Source: Pseudoxanthomonas composti
GTDB lineage: Bacteria; Pseudomonadota; Gammaproteobacteria; Xanthomonadales; Xanthomonadaceae
DNA: 64,000 nucleotides
NCBI RefSeq assembly: GCF_004122095.1
Contig: NZ_SAWZ01000002.1
Coordinates: 594,638 to 658,637, forward strand
Reading direction: 5' to 3'
Part shown: piece by piece, positions 10,350-22,130 of the stretch
How the letters are laid out: each line of letters starts with the position of its first letter
How positions within the stretch are numbered: the stretch's first letter is position 1
The notes under the pieces: model-generated
Told to the model about the DNA's origin: nothing
What the model saw: only the letters and a program-made list of their open reading frames with translations
The model's database searches: none
Program-made: the position numbers and the translations under genes

Positions 10350-10413
10350 GGAGAGGCTTCCTGCGAAGAGGCTTGCCGCGTAAATCCCATTCGGCTGAAG
10401 CGCCCCCACAGGA
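10350..10413. repeat. Degenerate REP-like palindrome
   Basis: GGAGAGGCTTCCTGCGAAGAG at the left and CGGCTGAAGCGCCCCCACAGG at the right: a decayed copy of the palindrome at 10004-10093. The two copies and their right flanks align as a diverged direct duplication on either side of the 155-bp element. Confidence 0.55.
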
Positions 10414-10650
10414 CCATTCCGCCTTCTGCCTCATTGCAGCCATCACCGCCCGCCGGTCCGCTGTCGCAAGCGCGATGTCTGATGACTACGCCGCATAAGA
10501 AATAGGCATCAGATAGCGCACCGATGCATCACACCCGGCGTGGGGCCAGGACGATTGCCGAAGTGATGGAACAAGGCCGACGAGCACCAGGAGCATCAAG
10601 CCCCAGCGCGTGCCGGGAAACCTCGAAACCGCTCGCGCGGGCTCAGCGCC

Positions 10651-11217
10651 TCAGGCCGCAGGATCGGCCAGCGCGGCCATGTGCTTGCGGTAGTGCCGCA
10701 GCTCGGCGATCGAGTCGTGCACGTCGCTCAGCGCGGTGTGCGATGACTGCTTCTTGATGCCATCCAGCACCTGCGGCGCCCAGCGACGCGCCAGTTCCTT
10801 GAGCGTGCTGACATCCAGGTTGCGGTAGTGGAAGAAGCGCTCCAGCCGCGGCATCAGCCGGTGCAGGAAGCGACGGTCCTGGCAGATCGAATTGCCGCAC
10901 ATCGGCGAGGCGTTGGCCGGCAGCCATTGCAGCAGGAACTCCACGGTCCTGGCCTCGGCCTGGGCGATGGACACATCGCTAGCCACCACGCGGTCCCACA
11001 GGCCGGAACGACGATGCTGATTGCGGTTCCAGTCGTCCATCGCCTCCAGCGTCTCCAGCGAATGGGCGATGGCGCATTCGGGGCCCTCGGCCAGCACGTT
11101 GAGCTTGCAGTCGGTCACGACCGTGGCGATCTCGAGGATGGAATCGCGGTCGGTATCCAGACCCGTCATTTCCAGGTCGATCCAGATCAGGTGGCTGGCA
11201 TTGGGATGGGCGCTCAT
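10651..11217 (-). CDS. orn: Oligoribonuclease
   Basis: 188 residues, usual length. Degrades 2-5-nucleotide RNAs, including pGpG from cyclic di-GMP breakdown, to mononucleotides. DEDDh exonuclease motifs are all present: D14 and E16 in [12 protein letters not shown]114 in [10 protein letters not shown], and H160 with D165 in [14 protein letters not shown] at 11217; no neighbour on the same strand within 200 bases, so it is probably transcribed alone. The 3' side is the repeat-rich interval. Confidence 0.97.
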   Translation of the reverse strand: MSAHPNASHLIWIDLEMTGLDTDRDSILEIATVVTDCKLNVLAEGPECAIAHSLETLEAMDDWNRNQHRRSGLWDRVVASDVSIAQAEARTVEFLLQWLPANASPMCGNSICQDRRFLHRLMPRLERFFHYRNLDVSTLKELARRWAPQVLDGIKKQSSHTALSDVHDSIAELRHYRKHMAALADPAA

Positions 11218-11344
11218 GCGGCTCTTCTTCTGGTCTCGGTGACGATGGGCGCAGCATCATAGCTCACTGCAGCGAGCCGATCGGACGGGCACGCAGGCGC
11301 GCTGTCAGGGCCATGGGGAACTTTGAATGATCCTCAAAGCATCC

Positions 11345-11437
11345 CGTGAGGACGCGGCTGGAGGTCGCTTCGGGCCATTACCCGCGAAGTGGCTTGACCG
11401 GGAACGCCACCTCGCGGCTGAAGCGGCTCCCACAGGA
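11345..11437. repeat. REP-like palindrome between orn and tadA
   Basis: GAGGACGCGGCTGGAGGTCG at the left, CTCGCGGCTGAAGCGGCTCC then CACAGG at the right, with an inner CCCGCGAAGTGGC. GTAGGAGCGGCT family. It occupies much of the 264-base spacer; the rest shows nothing recognisable. Confidence 0.65.
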
Positions 11438-11481
11438 TGCGCGCGCGGCCAGATTGGCGAAGCGGATTCATCCGCTGTTGG

Positions 11482-11991
11482 CTACAGCAGCGGGCGTCCG
11501 CGCTTGGCGCGGAAGTAGTTGGTCAGGCGGCGACCGGCCTGCTCGCCCAGCACGCCGGCGGTGACCTGCACGCGATGGTTGTGCCGAGGGTCCTGCAGCA
11601 GATCGAACACGCTGCCGCAGGCGCCGGTCTTGGGATCGGCGGCGCCGTAGACTACGCGGGCGATACGCGCGTGCACCATGGCCATGGCGCACATCGCGCA
11701 GGGTTCGAGGGTGACGTAGAGCGTGCAGCCGACCAGACGATGGTTGGCCAGCGCCTGCCCGGCCGCGCGCATCGCCACGATTTCCGCGTGTGCGGTAGGG
11801 TCGTGGTCGCAGCGATTGCGGTTGACGCCTTCGGCCAGCAACTGCCCGTCGGCGCCGATCAGCACCGCCCCGACGGGAATCTCGTCCAGTGCCTGCGCGG
11901 CATGCTCGGCCAGGGCCATTGCGCGCGCCATCCACGCCTCGTCGCGCGAGGCGTGCTCGACCGGTTGCGCAGGCGCCTCGGGCAGGCTCAC
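11482..11991 (-). CDS. tadA: tRNA-specific adenosine deaminase TadA
   Basis: 169 residues. Deaminates wobble A34 to inosine in tRNA-Arg(ACG). Zinc and catalytic residues are visible: H68 and E70 in PTAHAEIVAMR, and C98/C101 in LEPCAMCAMAM. The N-terminal DEAWMARAMALAEHA and the IPVGAVLI strand match the family. It starts at GTG 11991; the next in-frame ATG (residue 21) would remove the conserved first helix. It lies 11 bases after the LysR gene on the same strand, so the two are probably co-transcribed. Confidence 0.95.
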   Translation of the reverse strand: MSLPEAPAQPVEHASRDEAWMARAMALAEHAAQALDEIPVGAVLIGADGQLLAEGVNRNRCDHDPTAHAEIVAMRAAGQALANHRLVGCTLYVTLEPCAMCAMAMVHARIARVVYGAADPKTGACGSVFDLLQDPRHNHRVQVTAGVLGEQAGRRLTNYFRAKRGRPLL

Positions 11992-12002
11992 GGCAACGCC
12001 GC

Positions 12003-12890
12003 TCAGCGCTTGAGGTGCGGCATCTCGCTGGCGAGCTGGCGCCAGGCCTGGGCCGCGTGCGAGAGGAAGGCGCCCTTGCGCCAGATCAGCGCCATCTGCC
12101 AGTCCATGTCCGGCTCGTCCAGCAGCACGGTGGCCACGTCCTGGCGCGGGCGCTCCTGCGCCATCATCTGCGGCAGCATGGCCAGGCCCATGCCCGCGGC
12201 GACCAGGGCGACGATGAAATCGATCTGCCCGCTGCGCGCGGCCTCGGTCGGGGTGAAGCCGCGACGCTGGCAGCCATCGATGATGGTGCGATTGAGCGCA
12301 AAGCCCTTGTCGAACAGGATGAAGGGCGTGTCCTTGAGCGCTTCCAGCTTGACCTTGGCCAGCCGAGCAGCCGGGTGCTGCAGCGGCAGCAAGACCACCA
12401 GCGGCTCGCGGCGCACCGGTTGGGCCTCGAACGCCTCGGACACCGGCAGCAGGCTGCCGGCGATCTCGATCTCGCCCGCCATCAGGCTGTCTTCCAGGTT
12501 CTGGCTACCCTGCTCGAACAGACGGATGTCGATCTCCGGATACTTGGCGCGGTAGGCAGCGAACATCGGCGCGAACACCGTGTCGTTGCCCAGCGGCGGA
12601 ATGCCCAGGCGCAGCTCGCCGCGACGCAGGCCACGCATCTCATCCAGCTCGGTCAGCAGGCTGTCGCGTTCGGCCAGCAGGGTCAGGGCGCGGCGATACA
12701 CAACCTCGCCTGCCTGGGTCATGCGCACGCCTTGATTGGAGCGCTCCAGCAGGGGCAGCCCCAGCTCGTCTTCGAGCTGCTTGATGGCCTTGCTGACGGT
12801 CGGCTGGGTGGCGTAGAGGGTCTTGGCAGCCGCGGAGAAGCCGCCACGACGCACCACTTCGGCGTAGGCACGCAGGTTTCGCAACTCCAT
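12003..12890 (-). CDS. LysR family transcriptional regulator
   Basis: 295 residues. An N-terminal winged HTH (MELRNLRAYAEVVRRGGFSA, then TQPTVSKAIKQLEDELG) is followed by a linker helix and a periplasmic-binding-protein-like effector domain from about residue 90. Start ATG 12890 has GGAGGGG 6 bases upstream. It is the first gene of a pair with tadA. The effector is not predictable; the usual divergent target would be the acyltransferase at 13246, but a 355-base spacer makes that uncertain. A perfect 10-base palindrome overlaps its likely promoter, which suggests autoregulation. Confidence 0.92.
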   Translation of the reverse strand: MELRNLRAYAEVVRRGGFSAAAKTLYATQPTVSKAIKQLEDELGLPLLERSNQGVRMTQAGEVVYRRALTLLAERDSLLTELDEMRGLRRGELRLGIPPLGNDTVFAPMFAAYRAKYPEIDIRLFEQGSQNLEDSLMAGEIEIAGSLLPVSEAFEAQPVRREPLVVLLPLQHPAARLAKVKLEALKDTPFILFDKGFALNRTIIDGCQRRGFTPTEAARSGQIDFIVALVAAGMGLAMLPQMMAQERPRQDVATVLLDEPDMDWQMALIWRKGAFLSHAAQAWRQLASEMPHLKR

Positions 12891-13245
12891 GGATTCCCCT
12901 CCGGAATCTGTACAAGTTGATGAATGCATTCTACTTATGCGGGTAGGCGATCCGCTAGGGCTGCGGTAGAGTCGGACTCGCCTCATGCGACAGGGCGGGC
13001 GCCCGCCAAGCGCTCCGCGCACCGTTCAATCTCGAACGGTTGGGCCCTGCCCGCCTCCGCGAGCCACGATCCGGCCCGCAAATCCACCGAAGCGGCACAG
13101 CGCCGCGCCTACAACCCAAGGCCGCGGCATCTCCGGGCTGAGGTCATGCAGACGCTCCCGATAGCGATGCGATCCGGCCCAAGGCCTGATGCCCTCCGCC
13201 CACGGCCTTCGCGCCGCGCCGGCCTTGCAACGTCAGGAGTCCTGC
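12891..13245. other. Divergent spacer between LysR and acyltransferase genes
   Basis: 355 bases, no gene. The LysR-proximal end has the palindrome GAATGCATTC. A small hairpin (ACCGTTC / GAACGGT, about 13021-13039) lies in the middle without a T-tract. Otherwise nothing recognised. Confidence 0.6.
12922..12931 (-). promoter_or_regulatory. Palindrome at the LysR gene promoter
   Basis: Perfect 10-base palindrome GAATGCATTC, 32 bases before the LysR start. On the minus strand it overlaps a TAGAAT that could be a -10 box. Possible autoregulatory site. Confidence 0.3.
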
Positions 13246-14394
13246 ATGCCTGTGCCCGCCGCCGCAAGTCCAACCGACCGCGCCACTCGCCAGGCCGCCA
13301 CCTTGCCCACGCGGGCGCCGAGGCAACACATGTCCGAGCTGGACGGGCTGCGCGGCCTGGCGGCGCTGTCGGTGGTGCTTTCGCACCTGCCCAATCGTGC
13401 CGCCGAACTGGCGCGCTCGGACTTCGGCGCCTGCGGGGTGCTGATCTTCTTCGTGCTGAGCGGCTTTCTGATGGGCCACCTGTACCTGCAAAAGCCCCTC
13501 ACGGCGGATCACGCGCGAAAGTTCGTGGTCTCGCGCGTGGCGCGCATCGTGCCGCTGTACTACACCGTGGTCGTGCTCGCGTTCATTGCCTCGCACTGGT
13601 TGGGTGAAGGCTTCACCTACCGGATGGACGCGGCCCAGCTTGCGCGCCTGCTGTCCTTCACCGGCTCGCTGAGCGTGTTCTGGTCGGTGGGTCCGGAGTT
13701 CCAGTTCTATTTCTTCTTCCTTTGCGTGTGGCTGATCCCCTCGCTGCACGGGCGCCTGCGCTGGCTGTCGATGCTGGCGCTGATGGCGGTCGTGGCACTG
13801 AGCTATGTCACCTCCCCGTATACGCCCGGCGTGCTGTTCTTCTCCAAGCTGCATATCTTCATGGCCGGTGTTGGCGTGGCGGTGCTGCGCGGCGTGTTGG
13901 TCGAGCGCGCGTGGCTGACCCAGGCCCGCGTGCGCCTGCTGCAGGGGCTGTCGGTGCTGGCGATTGTGGCTCTGCTGGTCCCGCTGGAACAGATGCTGCT
14001 GGACGTCTTTCCGTGGAAGGACGTGGCCGATGAGAGCAAGTGGTACTACAGCGACCTGCCCCGCACGGCGATGGCGGCGCTGATCGTGCTGTCCTTCAGC
14101 TTCAGCACGGCGCCGGCCAAGGCGGTGCTAGGAGGACGCCTGGTGCGGGAGATCGGCCAGGCCAGCTTTGCCATCTACCTGCTGCACGTGCCGGTGATCG
14201 ACCTGTTCGAACACCAGGGCATCTTCGTGCTGGTCAGTCCCTGGCTGTCGGGCTTGCTGTGCACAGCCGCGGTGATCGTGCTGGCGATGCTGGTCAATCG
14301 CGCCTTCGAGGCGCCGGCGCGCCGATGGATCACCCAGCGCTTCGCCCAGCCTGAGCGCGTGGCCGCCTATGCGGGCTCACGCGGCGGCTCCTGA
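13246..14394 (+). CDS. Acyltransferase family 3 (OafA/YrhL-like) membrane protein
   Basis: 382 residues. Integral membrane O-acyltransferase that usually acetylates or succinylates extracellular sugars of LPS, exopolysaccharide or peptidoglycan. The AT3 signature is at the start of the membrane domain (ELDGLRGLAALSVVLSHLPN, with the catalytic-type His), followed by LIFFVLSGFLMGHLYL, an SRVARIVPLYY Arg-containing motif, WSVGPEFQFYFF, and about ten hydrophobic helices to the C-terminus. No SGNH domain is fused. Start ATG 13246 is supported by AGGAG 6 bases upstream. No glycan biosynthesis genes adjoin it, so the substrate is unknown. Confidence 0.9.
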   Translation: MPVPAAASPTDRATRQAATLPTRAPRQHMSELDGLRGLAALSVVLSHLPNRAAELARSDFGACGVLIFFVLSGFLMGHLYLQKPLTADHARKFVVSRVARIVPLYYTVVVLAFIASHWLGEGFTYRMDAAQLARLLSFTGSLSVFWSVGPEFQFYFFFLCVWLIPSLHGRLRWLSMLALMAVVALSYVTSPYTPGVLFFSKLHIFMAGVGVAVLRGVLVERAWLTQARVRLLQGLSVLAIVALLVPLEQMLLDVFPWKDVADESKWYYSDLPRTAMAALIVLSFSFSTAPAKAVLGGRLVREIGQASFAIYLLHVPVIDLFEHQGIFVLVSPWLSGLLCTAAVIVLAMLVNRAFEAPARRWITQRFAQPERVAAYAGSRGGS

Positions 14395-14611
14395 CGGCAG
14401 GCCTGCAAGGGTTGCCGCACCGCAAGTGGCGCCCTTCATCATCAGACCAGTCGCGTTGAACGATAATCGAGCCCGCTTGGACGGATTGCAGGACTGCGCC
14501 CTGTGGCCGTCCAACGTCGCCCCGCTCCGGCGGGGCATCGCCCGAGGCCCGCCAGCCGCTGCATGCACGCCAGCTCGGTTCTTCTTCAGACCCTGATGAG
14601 GTAATCCCGAT

Positions 14612-15223
<612 letters not shown>

Positions 15224-15250
15224 GCTGCCGCGCTTTGTTCAAGACAACGG

Positions 15251-15274
15251 CGCCGCCTTCCCTGGCGGCGTCTT
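15251..15274 (+). terminator. Probable terminator after sodA
   Basis: Seven-pair stem CGCCGCC / GGCGGCG around TTCCCT, 27 bases after the sodA stop. The following TCTT is a weak T-tract. Confidence 0.55.
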
Positions 15275-15377
15275 CGTAGGTCACGTTGGCAGACTCAGCA
15301 GTCGCTGCACCGGGTCGATGGCGAGCGCTCGACCCGGCTGCGCTGACGGCCAGTCCAGACAGTGTTCCGAACCTGGA

Positions 15378-16163
15378 CTAGACCACCGTGGGCACGGTGC
15401 CGCCGTCGATCCGGTACTCGGCCCCGGCGATCGAAGCCGACCGCGGCGAGGCCAGGAACACGATCAGGTCGGCCACCTCCCGCGGTTTTGCCGGACGGCC
15501 CACGGGGATCCCGCCCAGCCAGTCCATGATCATCTGCTTGCCGCCCTCGTAGTCCGTGCCGGCCTGCGCCGCCATCCGTTCGGCGAAGGCCACCGAGGCT
15601 TCGGTCTCGATCCAGCCCGGGGCCACGCTGAGCACGCGCACGCCCTTGGGCGTGACTTCGCGCGCCAGTGCCTTGCTATAGGTCGTCAGCGCTCCCTTGG
15701 CCGCCGCATAGGCGGTGGTGGACTCGGTCAGCGGCAACACGCGCTGGATGGAACTGACATGGATCACCACACCCGATCCCTGGGACAGCATGGCCGGCAG
15801 CAGCGCCCGGTCCAGGCGCACGGCGGGCATCAGGTTGAGATTCAATTCGGCGAACCAGTGCGCGTCGGTGATCGCGGCAAAGCCGCCTTGCGGCGTGTTC
15901 GACCCGCCCAGGGCATTGATCACGATATCCACGCCGCCAAGTGCCTCCAGCGCTGCCTCTGCCAAGAGCGCGGCCCCTTCGGCGGTGGACAGGTCGGCGC
16001 TGACATAGGTCACGCCCTCCACCGGATGCACCGGCTTGCTGCGCGCGGCGGTGACCACCCGCGCGCCGGCTTCCACCAGGGCCTCCACGACGGCGGCGCC
16101 CAGGCCCAGGGTGCCACCGGTCACCACGGCGCGCAGGCCGCTCAGCTGCAGATCCAAGATCAT
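15378..16163 (-). CDS. SDR family oxidoreductase
   Basis: 261 residues. Classical short-chain dehydrogenase/reductase: TGGTLGLG cofactor loop at residues 15-22, NALGG (NNAG equivalent) around residue 83, catalytic S138, Y152 and K156 (VSSIQ, TTAYAAAKGAL), and a C-terminal FLASPRSASIAGAEYRIDGG. An Arg after the second strand (TAARS) suggests NADP(H). The start overlaps the stop of the upstream NTF2-like gene as ATGA. The substrate is unknown. The divergent LysR gene is the likely regulator of the pair. Confidence 0.92.
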   Translation of the reverse strand: MILDLQLSGLRAVVTGGTLGLGAAVVEALVEAGARVVTAARSKPVHPVEGVTYVSADLSTAEGAALLAEAALEALGGVDIVINALGGSNTPQGGFAAITDAHWFAELNLNLMPAVRLDRALLPAMLSQGSGVVIHVSSIQRVLPLTESTTAYAAAKGALTTYSKALAREVTPKGVRVLSVAPGWIETEASVAFAERMAAQAGTDYEGGKQMIMDWLGGIPVGRPAKPREVADLIVFLASPRSASIAGAEYRIDGGTVPTVV

Positions 16164-16489
16164 GCGCTGATCTCCAGGCTGGCGACCAGTCCACATTCCA
16201 GGCGGAAGGACAAGGTCATGTCGATCGGGCTGCCGGGAAAGCTCCCCGCCACGTGGCTGCGCACGACATGCTTGCCATCGACCAGGGTCATGGCGAACGG
16301 GTCGTTGGTGTAGGTGTACAGGGTTTCGGTTTCGGCCTTCCAGGCCTTGATCGCGTCGCGACCGATGTGGTTTTGGCCCTTGTCCCTGACGCTCCCCTGC
16401 GGCGTGAAGCAACGGGCAAGCTCGTCAGGGCCCTGGGTGTCGGCCAGGAAGTAGGCGACGATGGGTTCGGGCAGTGTCAGCGCAGTCAT
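16160..16489 (-). CDS. NTF2-like (SnoaL-type) small protein
   Basis: 109 residues. Matches the NTF2/SnoaL cone fold: helical start (EPIVAYFLADTQGPDELARCFTPQGSVRDKG), GRDAIKAWKAETETLY, then strands ending VASLEIS. Family members are small enzymes, isomerases or binding proteins. GGAGA lies 5 bases before the ATG at 16489. It is the first gene of a two-gene operon with the SDR, overlapping by ATGA, which suggests the pair acts on the same small molecule. Confidence 0.85.
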   Translation of the reverse strand: MTALTLPEPIVAYFLADTQGPDELARCFTPQGSVRDKGQNHIGRDAIKAWKAETETLYTYTNDPFAMTLVDGKHVVRSHVAGSFPGSPIDMTLSFRLECGLVASLEISA

Positions 16490-16535
16490 GGTGCTCTCCG
16501 GGTTGGGATGGCGCACAGCCTGCGCCCCGGTCATC

Positions 16536-16546
16536 ATTCAGTGAAT
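16536..16546. promoter_or_regulatory. Candidate LysR-type operator
   Basis: Palindrome ATTCA-G-TGAAT in the 97-base spacer between the NTF2/SDR operon and the LysR gene, where a divergent LysR regulator would bind. Only the position and the dyad support it. Confidence 0.35.
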
Positions 16547-16586
16547 ACGGTAGATTCCTCATGGCTTATGTAGACCGGAGTGCATA

Positions 16587-17492
16587 ATGCGCGGATCCGA
16601 ATACGCCGAACTCAAGGCCTTCGTCGCCGTGGTCGAGCGCCAGAGCTTTGCCCGGGCCGCCGAGCACCTGGGCCTGTCGCCCTCGGCTTTGAGCCAGACC
16701 ATCCGCCAGCTCGAGAGCCGCATCGGCGCCCGCCTGCTCAACCGCACCACCCGCAGCGTGGCGCCGTCGGCGAGCGGCGAACGGCTCTATCAACGCATCG
16801 CGCCGTTGTTCCGCGAGATGACCGCCGCGGTGTCTGAAGCCAGCGAAGCGACGGGACAGGTGCGCGGCACGCTGCGCATCAACACCCTCGGCATCGCCGC
16901 GCGCACCCTGATCGGACCGCGGCTGGCGCGCTTCCACCAGGCCCACCCCGAGGTGCTGCTGGACATCGTGGTCGATGACACGTTGACGGACATCGTCGCC
17001 GGCCGGTTCGATGCGGGGATCCGCGTGGGTGGGCGGCTGGAAAAGGACATGATCGCCGTGCGCCTGACGCCGGACCTGGACATGGTCGCGGTGGCCTCCC
17101 CGGACTATCTGGCACGCCGCGGCACGCCGCGCACGCCCGAGGATCTGCATGACCACGCCTGCATCAACTGGCGGCTGCAGACCGACGGCAGACACTATCG
17201 TTGGGAGTTCGAGCGCAAGGGCCAACGACTGGACATGGCGGTCAATGGCCCGGTGGTGACCAACCACGCCGACATCGGCATCGCCGCCGCGCTGGAAGGC
17301 CTGGGCATCGCCTATCACTTCGAACGCGACGGCGTGGCCGAGCACCTGTCCCAGGGCAGGCTAGTGCAGGTGCTCGCGGATTGGTCGATCTCACGCCCCG
17401 GGCTGTTTCTCTACTACCCCAACCGACAGCATCGCCCCGCCCTGCTTGGGATGTTTATCGACTGCTTGTTGGATCGGCCCCAAGGGGTTTAG
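16587..17492 (+). CDS. LysR family transcriptional regulator
   Basis: 301 residues. HTH at the N-terminus (ELKAFVAVVERQSFARAAEH, then SPSALSQTIRQLESRIGARL) followed by the effector-binding domain; the TTRSVAPSASGERLYQRIAP linker is typical of the CrgA-like LysR subgroup that often controls an adjacent dehydrogenase. GGAG is 7 bases before the ATG. Divergent from the NTF2-like/SDR operon, its probable target. The 266 bases after it hold no recognisable gene. Confidence 0.94.
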   Translation: MRGSEYAELKAFVAVVERQSFARAAEHLGLSPSALSQTIRQLESRIGARLLNRTTRSVAPSASGERLYQRIAPLFREMTAAVSEASEATGQVRGTLRINTLGIAARTLIGPRLARFHQAHPEVLLDIVVDDTLTDIVAGRFDAGIRVGGRLEKDMIAVRLTPDLDMVAVASPDYLARRGTPRTPEDLHDHACINWRLQTDGRHYRWEFERKGQRLDMAVNGPVVTNHADIGIAAALEGLGIAYHFERDGVAEHLSQGRLVQVLADWSISRPGLFLYYPNRQHRPALLGMFIDCLLDRPQGV

Positions 17493-17704
17493 CCGTGCCT
17501 TCCGCGCAGCAACACCGGCGGAACTACAAGTTCCCCGGAGCAGTAGCTGTTCTGTCTCCTAGCCTGCAAGACCCGCTTTTTCGCCATGGCGATCATCTCG
17601 CCCGGCAAGTCCGACTCGAAACAAGCTGTCGGACTGCGATCCGATCCTGCGTCATGCCAGGGCACGTCATCGCTTGCGCCCAATAACGTTCTAGCAAGGC
17701 AGAC

Positions 17705-17731
17705 AAAAACAAAGGGCGCCTCAGCGCCCTT
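17705..17731 (-). terminator. Intrinsic terminator of guaB-guaA
   Basis: Eight-pair stem AAGGGCGC / GCGCCCTT with a four-base loop. On the minus strand it is followed by a T-rich tract (TTGTTTTTGTC). It lies 28 bases after the guaA stop. Confidence 0.9.
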
Positions 17732-17758
17732 CGTTTCATCAAGCTATGCCGAGCAGGC

Positions 17759-19324
<1,566 letters not shown>

Positions 19325-19438
19325 GAGGGCAGGAACGAGTTGGGAGGAACGAGGAACGAGAGAAAACAGGAGCAGGGGGCCGATGTGAAAAGAGGAACGG
19401 AAACATTCGTTTCTCGTTCCTCTCCACTCGTTCCTGCC
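19325..19438. repeat. Hairpin-forming insertion between guaB and guaA
   Basis: The spacer is built from copies of AGGAACGAG on the left and the complement CTCGTTCCT on the right. The outer arms GGCAGGAACGAGT (19328-19340) and ACTCGTTCCTGCC (19426-19438) are a perfect 13-base inverted repeat, and inner copies extend the pairing. The right arm abuts the guaB stop and the left arm reaches the guaA start. Confidence 0.8.
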
Positions 19439-20934
<1,496 letters not shown>

Positions 20935-21103
20935 GCCCCAAGACCGGCCCGGCTGCAGCCTGGCAGGGGCCGCGACGCTGCGTTTCCGCCGTGGCATGAC
21001 GGGCGATGGGCGGTGTGCATCAAAGCCATGATGCGCGCGACTCAGATCAGGGCGTGCGCAGTCGCGCGGGCGCACGCTGGGCGGTTGCCTCACCTGCCCA
21101 GGC

Positions 21104-21985
21104 TCAGCCCTCGCCCGCGCCCAGTCGCTCCCGCAGCGCGGTGCGATAGCTGCGGCTGCACGGCAAGACCGTGCCATCCTTCAGGTGGATGCGGGCCTCG
21201 CCGCCGTCGATGGGCTCGATCGAGGCCACCTGGGCCAGGTTGACGATGTAGCTGCGCTGGATCCGCACGAACCGGCCCGGGTCCAGGCGGCCTGAGATCT
21301 CGGTCATCGTGCTGCGCAGCGGATAGTCGTGGCCGCGCACCTGCAGGTTGACGTAGTTGCCGGCCGCGCGGATCCATTCGATCTCCTCGGTGGCCACCAG
21401 GAAATCGCGGCCCAGCTTGCGCACCAGGAAGCGCTCGGGCCGCTCGACCGGCTCCAGCGGCGGCCCCTCGTCGGGCGCGGCCAGCAGCTGGGCCTCGCCC
21501 TGCAGCCGCCGCATCAGCAGGCGCCAGGTCTCGATGAACACCACCAGCACGAAGAAGCCGCGCACGTCCTTGAGATACTCGTAGGGCCAGGCCGAGAGCC
21601 AGCCGCCGAATCCGTACTCGCCACCCATCCAGCGATACACCCAGGCGCGCAGGGCATACATGCCGACCACGTGCAGCATCGAGAACACCACGCTGGCCAG
21701 CAAGTACTCGGTCAACGTGCGCCCCCAGCCGGTCCACCGCAGCGGCCGCCAGGCAGTGAAGCGCACCACCGGCCAGACCAGCAGCAGCCAGGTCAGGCCG
21801 CTGGACCACTCCCACACCACCGGCTCCCAGTCGGCGAAGGCCAGTGACGACTTGTGCACGTCCATCAGCACGGTGATGCTGTTGAAGCTGGCGTTCCAGG
21901 CGATGTAGACGACCCAGAACCCCACCTCGACCATCTGCTTCCAGGGCAACAGCCGCTCGTAGGCGGTGGGCGATGATGCTTGCAT
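21104..21985 (-). CDS. LytTR-type DNA-binding protein with N-terminal membrane domain
   Basis: 293 residues. Four to five hydrophobic helices fill the first 165 residues (VGFWVVYIAWNASF, LTWLLLVWPVV, LLASVVFSMLHVVGMYAL, GFFVLVVFIETW). A LytTR domain follows at about residues 188-285 (FLVRKLGRDFLVATEEIEWI, AAGNYVNLQVRGHDYPLR, FVRIQRSYIVNLAQV, GTVLPCSRSYR). LytTR proteins bind imperfect direct repeats and control virulence or surface factors. Here the sensor and DNA-binding parts are in one polypeptide, without a kinase, so the membrane domain presumably senses directly. Divergent from the GT39 gene. Confidence 0.9.
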   Translation of the reverse strand: MQASSPTAYERLLPWKQMVEVGFWVVYIAWNASFNSITVLMDVHKSSLAFADWEPVVWEWSSGLTWLLLVWPVVRFTAWRPLRWTGWGRTLTEYLLASVVFSMLHVVGMYALRAWVYRWMGGEYGFGGWLSAWPYEYLKDVRGFFVLVVFIETWRLLMRRLQGEAQLLAAPDEGPPLEPVERPERFLVRKLGRDFLVATEEIEWIRAAGNYVNLQVRGHDYPLRSTMTEISGRLDPGRFVRIQRSYIVNLAQVASIEPIDGGEARIHLKDGTVLPCSRSYRTALRERLGAGEG

Positions 21986-22130
21986 GCCTGCATTCTACGG
22001 GGCACCAGCCGGTCCCACCCGCCCCTGTGGGCCCGCGGCTGGTCCCAAAGCCGCGCCGGATCGTCACATTTACCTGGCCGGGGCAGGCTGCCGCGCCAAC
22101 ACTGGCCGCCTCTCCAGACCATGACTTGCC

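Larger units (their letters stand above)
9797..10650. other. Long non-coding, repeat-rich interval
   Basis: 854 bases with no convincing gene. It holds the ppsA-mscS terminator, two diverged GTAGGAGCGGCT-type palindromes and a 155-bp element bounded by perfect 24-bp inverted repeats, each given separately. It also holds a degenerate direct repeat around GCAAGCG(A/C)GATGTCTGATGACT (10133-10153 and about 10463-10485). The last 150 bases show nothing recognisable. Confidence 0.7.

Noticed and set aside
10524-10757. Small gene in the repeat-rich interval
   Set aside because: 77 codons, Arg/Ala-rich, overlaps the end of orn on the other strand, no ribosome-binding site.
17489-17683. 64-codon minus-strand gene between the LysR gene and guaA
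   Set aside because: It lies beyond the guaA terminator, has no ribosome-binding site and overlaps the LysR 3' end.
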